From Xanthomonas hydrangeae (GTDB lineage Bacteria > Pseudomonadota > Gammaproteobacteria > Xanthomonadales > Xanthomonadaceae): a DNA stretch of 64,000 bases. Where the stretch lies: positions 3,162,001-3,226,000 of the forward strand of contig LR990730.1 of NCBI GenBank assembly GCA_905142475.1, written 5' to 3'. How positions within the stretch are numbered: the stretch's first letter is position 1; the number at the start of each line of letters is the position of its first letter. Position numbers and translations under genes: made by a program. Below are positions 59,669-64,000 of this stretch, piece by piece. The notes below the pieces were generated by a model, which was given only the letters and a program-made list of their open reading frames with translations, was not told the origin of the DNA and did not search any database.

Positions 59669-60520
59669 TCAGGCGACGGAATGCTCGACGGCAACCCTGC
59701 GACGCCGCCATGCATTGCGTAACACCGCTGCCAGCACGCCTAGCCCGGCGCCAGCGAGCAACCCGGCCGCCCAGGCGGTGATCGCATTCGGAAACGCCTG
59801 GCGATCGGGCACATACAGTGGCCACGCCAACGAGGTCTGATACGTGTAGCGGGTGGTAAGGCGGGCGATGAGATCGTCGCGCTCGGCTTTCAACGCGCGG
59901 ATGGTGGTGTTGCTGTCGGTCAGCAATACACCGGCAACCACCTGCGCCGGCGTGGCCGCAGCACCGCCCTGCCCGGCCTGCACCTGCTGTTGCAGTTGCG
60001 CCCGGTTGACGAGCGCCGCACGCAGGTCTTCATTCAACCCTTGCAGACGCGTGCGTGCGAGCTCAAGCGCCACCGCATTGGTCTGGCCGTGCAGCGTCTG
60101 CAGCTCGGTCACGGTGGCCATCGCAAGGCGGCGTGCCTGCGCGGACGATTCGGCACGAATGGTCACGCCGATCAGATTCGCGTACGGGTCCGGATCGGGC
60201 TTGAGGCTGCCACGATACAACTGCGCAGCGCGGCTGTTGAGCGGCAGGCCAGCCTTGCGCAGCACCGCATCCTGAAACAGCCGCGTCTTCACGCGATCGA
60301 TCACGCGTTGGAACGGCTCGACCTTGGGGTCGCGCCCGGCCGGTGTGGGGCCGATTTCGCCGACCTGGATCCAGGCGGTCGCCTCCCACTGCGGTTTGGC
60401 CAACCGGGTGAAGGCGAACGTCAGGCCAAGTACCACTACCAGCGCGGCCAGCGCCCAGCGCCATTCGCGGCGCAGGATGCGCCACAGGTCGATCAGATAG
60501 ATATCGTCGTGTTGATTCAT
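59669..60520 (-). CDS. Wzz/chain-length-determinant-like protein
   Basis: This 283-residue inner-membrane protein has a first transmembrane helix at ~20-40 after I-D-L-W-R-I-L-R-R-E-W and a second at ~245-268, with a periplasmic region of coiled-coil tendency between them. There is no cytoplasmic tyrosine-kinase domain. Such polysaccharide co-polymerases set chain length of Wzy polymers. The start at 60520 (M-N-Q-H-D-D) fits the family; the open frame continues upstream without similarity. The Wzy-like gene is 46 bp upstream. Confidence 0.85.
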   Translation of the reverse strand: MNQHDDIYLIDLWRILRREWRWALAALVVVLGLTFAFTRLAKPQWEATAWIQVGEIGPTPAGRDPKVEPFQRVIDRVKTRLFQDAVLRKAGLPLNSRAAQLYRGSLKPDPDPYANLIGVTIRAESSAQARRLAMATVTELQTLHGQTNAVALELARTRLQGLNEDLRAALVNRAQLQQQVQAGQGGAAATPAQVVAGVLLTDSNTTIRALKAERDDLIARLTTRYTYQTSLAWPLYVPDRQAFPNAITAWAAGLLAGAGLGVLAAVLRNAWRRRRVAVEHSVA

Positions 60521-60566
60521 GGTGCACCGGCTCTGGAACGTGGTGAAAAAACGAAGTTGCCGCGCA

Positions 60567-61700
60567 CTACGCAGCAGCGCTAGGTGCCGCATTGCGGCTG
60601 GGCAGCAACACGGTGCAGGCATGCAACACCAGGCACAGCGCGATGAAGCCGAAGTTGGTCCAGGTGAATGCCTGCGGCGCGAACGGCGACATCAGGCAGG
60701 CATAGGCGAGGCGCAGGAAGATCAGCACATGAAAGATCGACAGCGAGCTGCCGAGCAGGCGCACGCTCCACACCAGGCCCGCATACAACGCCATCAGTGC
60801 GATTACGGCGCCCGGCGCGCCCCAGGCCATCAGGAACGGGAAGAATTCCGTGCCCACATTGATATTGGGCGCATCCAGCGGAATGCTGGTGCCGGCGGTG
60901 GCGATCGAACCACTGAACGGCACCAGTTGATTGACCAGAAAACTGGGGTTGACGTAGCCTTTGGCCAGGATCGCGCCGAAGTTGTACGGCCCGGCGCTGA
61001 TGTACAGCAGCAGCCACTGCACGCCCTGCGGCATCGCGCGATACAACGCACTGAACGGCAAGGCGACCGTGGCCAACGAACCGGAACGCAGTGCGCCCAG
61101 GATCGAAAACACCCCGCCCCCGGCCAGCACGAGCAGGCCAATGGTCTTCCACGGCAGGCGGCGCGCAGGATCGCGACGCAACAGCATCACCAGCACGAAC
61201 GAAAACAGTCCGGCAAAGATGCGGTTGCGGTCGATCACCACGATCGGGAATACGAACCCCAGCGTCACCATCGCCGCACGCAGCCCGCGGTGGCGCACGC
61301 ACAGCAGCGCGATCGGCGGCAGGATCCAGCACATGTTGGAGATGTGACGCACATGCGAGCGCAAGGGGCTCAAGGTGGCGTACGAGGACGGATCGCTGAA
61401 CAACGGAATCGGAAACAACGTCACATCCACGATGCAGAACACCGTCACCACTGCCGCCAGCGTCATCACCACGAAGGCATCGCGCGTGCCGGCGTAGCGA
61501 TAGTTGCGAAAGCGCTCCACGGCAGGCAGCTGCGTGCGAAGCAACGCATCCAGCACAAACGTTGCAGCGGCAGCGACCGCCAGCAACGCGATGCCGTCCA
61601 GATAGTCGCCGGGCAGCCTGTAGGTCAGCAGCGTCAGCGCGCAGCTGAGCAGCATCGGCAGTGCCAGATACGTCGCAGGCCGGCGCAACAGCGTGTTCAT
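60567..61700 (-). CDS. Polysaccharide polymerase-like membrane protein (Wzy-type)
   Basis: A 377-residue polytopic protein with about ten hydrophobic helices and a large loop near ~250-290 (G-P-Y-N-F-G-A-I-L-A-K-G-Y-V-N). The position between glycosyltransferase/flippase and Wzz-like genes suggests the polymerase that links repeat units in the periplasm. Wzy proteins diverge strongly, so the call rests mostly on topology and context. The start overlaps the GT2 stop by ATGA. Confidence 0.75.
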   Translation of the reverse strand: MNTLLRRPATYLALPMLLSCALTLLTYRLPGDYLDGIALLAVAAAATFVLDALLRTQLPAVERFRNYRYAGTRDAFVVMTLAAVVTVFCIVDVTLFPIPLFSDPSSYATLSPLRSHVRHISNMCWILPPIALLCVRHRGLRAAMVTLGFVFPIVVIDRNRIFAGLFSFVLVMLLRRDPARRLPWKTIGLLVLAGGGVFSILGALRSGSLATVALPFSALYRAMPQGVQWLLLYISAGPYNFGAILAKGYVNPSFLVNQLVPFSGSIATAGTSIPLDAPNINVGTEFFPFLMAWGAPGAVIALMALYAGLVWSVRLLGSSLSIFHVLIFLRLAYACLMSPFAPQAFTWTNFGFIALCLVLHACTVLLPSRNAAPSAAA

Positions 61701-62647
61701 GCCGGCTCCACCGCGCTACGCGCATGCCTGGGCCGCCACCTGGCTTGCAACGACAACCAGGCATAGGCGAGCAGATGCCCGATCACCCTGTGCGGCCGGC
61801 GCTGCAGAAATGCCACCTTGGCCGCGATGTAACGCGATTGCGCCCGCAGCAAGGTGCGCTCGGGCTCATCGAACAACTCCGCACAACGCAACGACACCTG
61901 ACGCGACTCGCTCAAGTTGGCAATCCGCGCACGCACGTTTGCGGTCTTGCTGAGGTTGTTGCCATGCAAACGGTACGCACAGACCGGCACGTCGACGAAA
62001 CCAAGCGCGTTGCGCGCGGCCAGGCGCAGGAAAAAATCCCAGTCCTCGATCCGCAGCGATTCGTCCCACCCGGTGCGCGCATCGAAGGCACTGCGGCGCA
62101 GCAATGCCACCGCACCACTGACCGCCCACTGCTGGATCACCGCGCGGCGGATGCCCCGCTCTGAGCGGTACATGCCGGTATCCACCCGATGCAGGTCGCG
62201 CATGGCGCTGCCGTGCAGCAACTTTCCATGCTGATCGACCACGCAGGCGTCGCCGATCACCGCCAGTTTTTGCGGATGCGCACGCAAGTAACGCACCTGC
62301 GCATCCAACCCGCCGGCCAACAGATAATCGTCGCTCGCGCCCAGACGCAGGTAGTCGCCACGCGCACGCAGGGCCAGCTCGTTGAGCGTGGCCGCCACAC
62401 CGCGATTGTCGCGTTGCACGAACTGCACCGGCAGCCGATGGCCATGGGTGGCAATCCACTGCGCGATCTTTTCGCCGGTGGCGTCGCTGGAGCCGTCGTC
62501 GATGATGACGATCTCCTTGCACGGGTACGGGTCTTCCAACACGCTATCCAGACAACGCTGCACGAAACGCGCGTGGTTATAGGCCGGAATCAGCACCGAC
62601 ACCAGCGGCCAGCTCGCTCGCCCGCTCGGTTGGGTTTGATCGCTCAT
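61697..62647 (-). CDS. Glycosyltransferase family 2
   Basis: The 316-residue GT-A enzyme has an N-terminal V-S-V-L-I-P-A-Y-N-H, the nucleotide-binding I-I-D-D-G-S-S-D and the G-A-S-D-D-Y-L metal motif. The catalytic-type I-E-D-W-D-F-F-L-R-L follows. It probably adds one sugar of the repeat unit on the cytoplasmic side. The start at 62647 overlaps the flippase stop by ATGA, and its own end overlaps the polymerase start the same way. Confidence 0.92.
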   Translation of the reverse strand: MSDQTQPSGRASWPLVSVLIPAYNHARFVQRCLDSVLEDPYPCKEIVIIDDGSSDATGEKIAQWIATHGHRLPVQFVQRDNRGVAATLNELALRARGDYLRLGASDDYLLAGGLDAQVRYLRAHPQKLAVIGDACVVDQHGKLLHGSAMRDLHRVDTGMYRSERGIRRAVIQQWAVSGAVALLRRSAFDARTGWDESLRIEDWDFFLRLAARNALGFVDVPVCAYRLHGNNLSKTANVRARIANLSESRQVSLRCAELFDEPERTLLRAQSRYIAAKVAFLQRRPHRVIGHLLAYAWLSLQARWRPRHARSAVEPA

Positions 62648-63897
62648 GCGGCCTGCACCAGATAGCGACGCACCACCACGATATTGAACAGCAGATACAC
62701 CACGTAGTTGGCGACAAAGGCATACATCGCCCCGATCAGCCCGAACTGCGCCGTGAACAGATACACCAGCGCCAGATAGCTGGCGGCGAACACGCATTCG
62801 GAAATCACGAACAGCCGCGTCATCGCCTTGGCCAGCATCACGTACGACAGCACGAACGCGGCAATCTTGATCACATCGCCCAGCAACTGCGGACCATAAA
62901 GCGGCGCTGCTGCAGCGAATCGCGCATCGAACAGCAGCCAGGTGACCCAATCGCGGAGCATGTACACACCTAGCGCCATCGCGATCACCGCCGGCATCAC
63001 ATAACGATACGCGGCCCGCAGCTCGCGCCCGAGCGCCGCACGATCGTGCAGGGAGGCCAGCTTGGGCAGGTAATACACGTTGATGGCGGTGGTGAAGAAC
63101 AGCAGATATGCATCCGACACCCGGCTGACGGCCTGCCAATAACCCACCTGCTGCCATCCGAACTGCAACGCCAGATGGTCGCGCACCAGAATGGCCACCA
63201 ACTGCGGCACCAGCGTGGCGGTCAGCGTCATCACCGAGAACGCGGCCAGCTTGCGCGTCATCGGCGCATCGAAACGCAGGCGCAACATCTCGCGTTGGAA
63301 ATACGGGCTGCGTCGCAGTGCCGGCACGCCGGCCAACAGCCACAGCACCTGGCCCAGCACCAGTGCCAGCAATGCGCCCTGCAGCTGCGCCAGGCTGGAC
63401 AGCCACGCCACCAGCGCAACGCTCGACACCGCGCCGCTCACCTGCACAAATGCCAGACGGCGAACATCCATGAAACCGTTGATCACCGCCAGGATGTAAT
63501 TGACCAAGGCAATGCCCAGCTGCGCGATCGCCAGCACGCAGATCAGCGGCCGATACGCTGCATCGCCCAACAGGCGCTCGGCGATAACACCACTGAACAG
63601 CACCGCCAACACCGCCATGACGCAAGCCGCGCAGAAGGCGTACCAGAGCGCCGCGCTGAGCAAGCGTGCCAGTGCCGGTGCGTCGTTGCGATACTCGGCC
63701 ACGTACTTGACGATGCCGGCGCTGATACCGCCGCCCGCCAACACCGCCAGCACCGACATCAGATTGAGAAACTGACCCAAGCGGCCGACACCCTGCGGGC
63801 CGGCGTACACCGCCACCAACTTCACCACCACCAGCGCAGCCAGCAGCTTGGCCAGCGTCGCAACGCCAGTGTACGCGCTGCTGCGCATCAGATTCAT
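62644..63897 (-). CDS. Lipid-linked oligosaccharide flippase (Wzx-type)
   Basis: This 417-residue membrane protein of the MOP superfamily has about twelve hydrophobic helices and an N-terminal S-S-A-Y-T-G-V-A-T-L-A-K typical of WzxE-like translocases, with F-G-W-Q-Q-V-G-Y-W-Q in the middle. It flips the undecaprenyl-linked repeat unit to the periplasm. The start at 63897 overlaps the aminotransferase stop by ATGA; an upstream start at 63921 is less likely. Confidence 0.9.
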   Translation of the reverse strand: MNLMRSSAYTGVATLAKLLAALVVVKLVAVYAGPQGVGRLGQFLNLMSVLAVLAGGGISAGIVKYVAEYRNDAPALARLLSAALWYAFCAACVMAVLAVLFSGVIAERLLGDAAYRPLICVLAIAQLGIALVNYILAVINGFMDVRRLAFVQVSGAVSSVALVAWLSSLAQLQGALLALVLGQVLWLLAGVPALRRSPYFQREMLRLRFDAPMTRKLAAFSVMTLTATLVPQLVAILVRDHLALQFGWQQVGYWQAVSRVSDAYLLFFTTAINVYYLPKLASLHDRAALGRELRAAYRYVMPAVIAMALGVYMLRDWVTWLLFDARFAAAAPLYGPQLLGDVIKIAAFVLSYVMLAKAMTRLFVISECVFAASYLALVYLFTAQFGLIGAMYAFVANYVVYLLFNIVVVRRYLVQAA

Positions 63898-64000
63898 GCA
63901 GGGCTGCCGAACGATTGGCATGCGGCAATCACGCGTTCCACCGACGCGTCATCTAAAGCGGGGCCCATCGGCAGACTCAGCACCTCACGATGCAGGCCTT
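63894..64000 (-). CDS. DegT/DnrJ/EryC1-type aminotransferase, C-terminal end only
   Basis: Only the last ~35 codons lie in the window. The terminal sequence E-V-L-S-L-P-M-G-P-A-L, followed by a short helix D-D-A-S-V-E-R-V-I-A-A-C, is the usual C-terminus of PLP-dependent sugar aminotransferases such as WecE. It would place an amino sugar in the repeat unit. The stop overlaps the flippase start by ATGA. The gene continues past 64000. Confidence 0.8.
   Translation of the reverse strand, partial: GLHREVLSLPMGPALDDASVERVIAACQSFGSPA

Noticed and set aside
54416..64000. The gum (xanthan) cluster
   Set aside because: Gene content and order differ: methyltransferases, an amidohydrolase and a DegT aminotransferase are present, and no gumB/C/D-type start is visible.

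Overview
The window looks like a chromosomal segment of a Xanthomonas species. This rests on high GC, on the gene order csrA-alaS-recX-recA-lexA, on a perfect TTAG(N)TACTA-type palindrome in front of lexA, on a large TonB-dependent receptor, and on xanthomonad-style intergenic repeats. The genus call is firm. The species cannot be fixed from the sequence alone. No insertion sequence, prophage, CRISPR array or rRNA operon was seen.

Layout. (1) 1-4500: a DedA-type membrane protein (cut by the window edge), a LysR regulator divergent from a pirin-like bicupin, and a soluble chemoreceptor with three tandem PAS domains. (2) 4.7-16.1 kb, all on the minus strand: tRNA-Ser(GCU), csrA, alaS, recX, recA, lexA, a UbiB-like atypical kinase, a TonB-dependent receptor and a CinA/PncC amidase. 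lexA carries a 19-bp operator touching its start codon. (3) 16.3-22.7 kb, minus: hflX, hfq, miaA, folP, ftsH and rlmE, a conserved RNA/protein-quality-control block, followed by divergent yhbY and a Mth938-domain gene on the plus strand. (4) 23.7-35.4 kb, minus: pyrG, kdsA, a small membrane protein, eno, ftsB, ispD, ispF, truD, surE, pcm, a YqaA-type membrane protein and an NlpD-like lipoprotein, many joined by ATGA overlaps. A Smr-domain gene sits inverted between truD and surE. (5) 35.6-48 kb: parE, an S10 peptidase, a YdcF-type protein, a Pit phosphate transporter with its DUF47 partner, a CNNM/CorC-type protein with ExoD, a flavin-binding stress protein, a luciferase-like oxidoreductase and an MFS transporter.

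(6) 48-64 kb is the accessory region of greatest interest. A minus-strand pair (ABC exporter and an HPr-kinase-like protein, with a 24-codon ORF between them) is divergent from a plus-strand pair (cobalamin-type radical SAM enzyme and an NTP_transf_5-like nucleotidyltransferase). These converge on a long minus-strand operon for a Wzx/Wzy-type polysaccharide: a DegT aminotransferase (cut by the edge), flippase, GT2, polymerase, Wzz-like protein, methyltransferase, amidohydrolase, methyltransferase and two GT4 glycosyltransferases. No priming glycosyltransferase, outer-membrane Wza or tyrosine kinase is visible here, so the locus probably continues past 64000 or borrows those parts from elsewhere. 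How the kinase/nucleotidyltransferase/radical SAM/ABC quartet relates to the polysaccharide genes is unknown and is the best candidate for undescribed biology.

Dispersed repeats include three copies of a ~130-190 bp palindromic intergenic element, a GGCCAAGGCCGC-type REP pair, a heptamer VNTR that begins inside a stop codon, a 27-bp tandem repeat next to a ~100-bp nested palindrome, and a 14-bp duplication spanning a stop/start junction.
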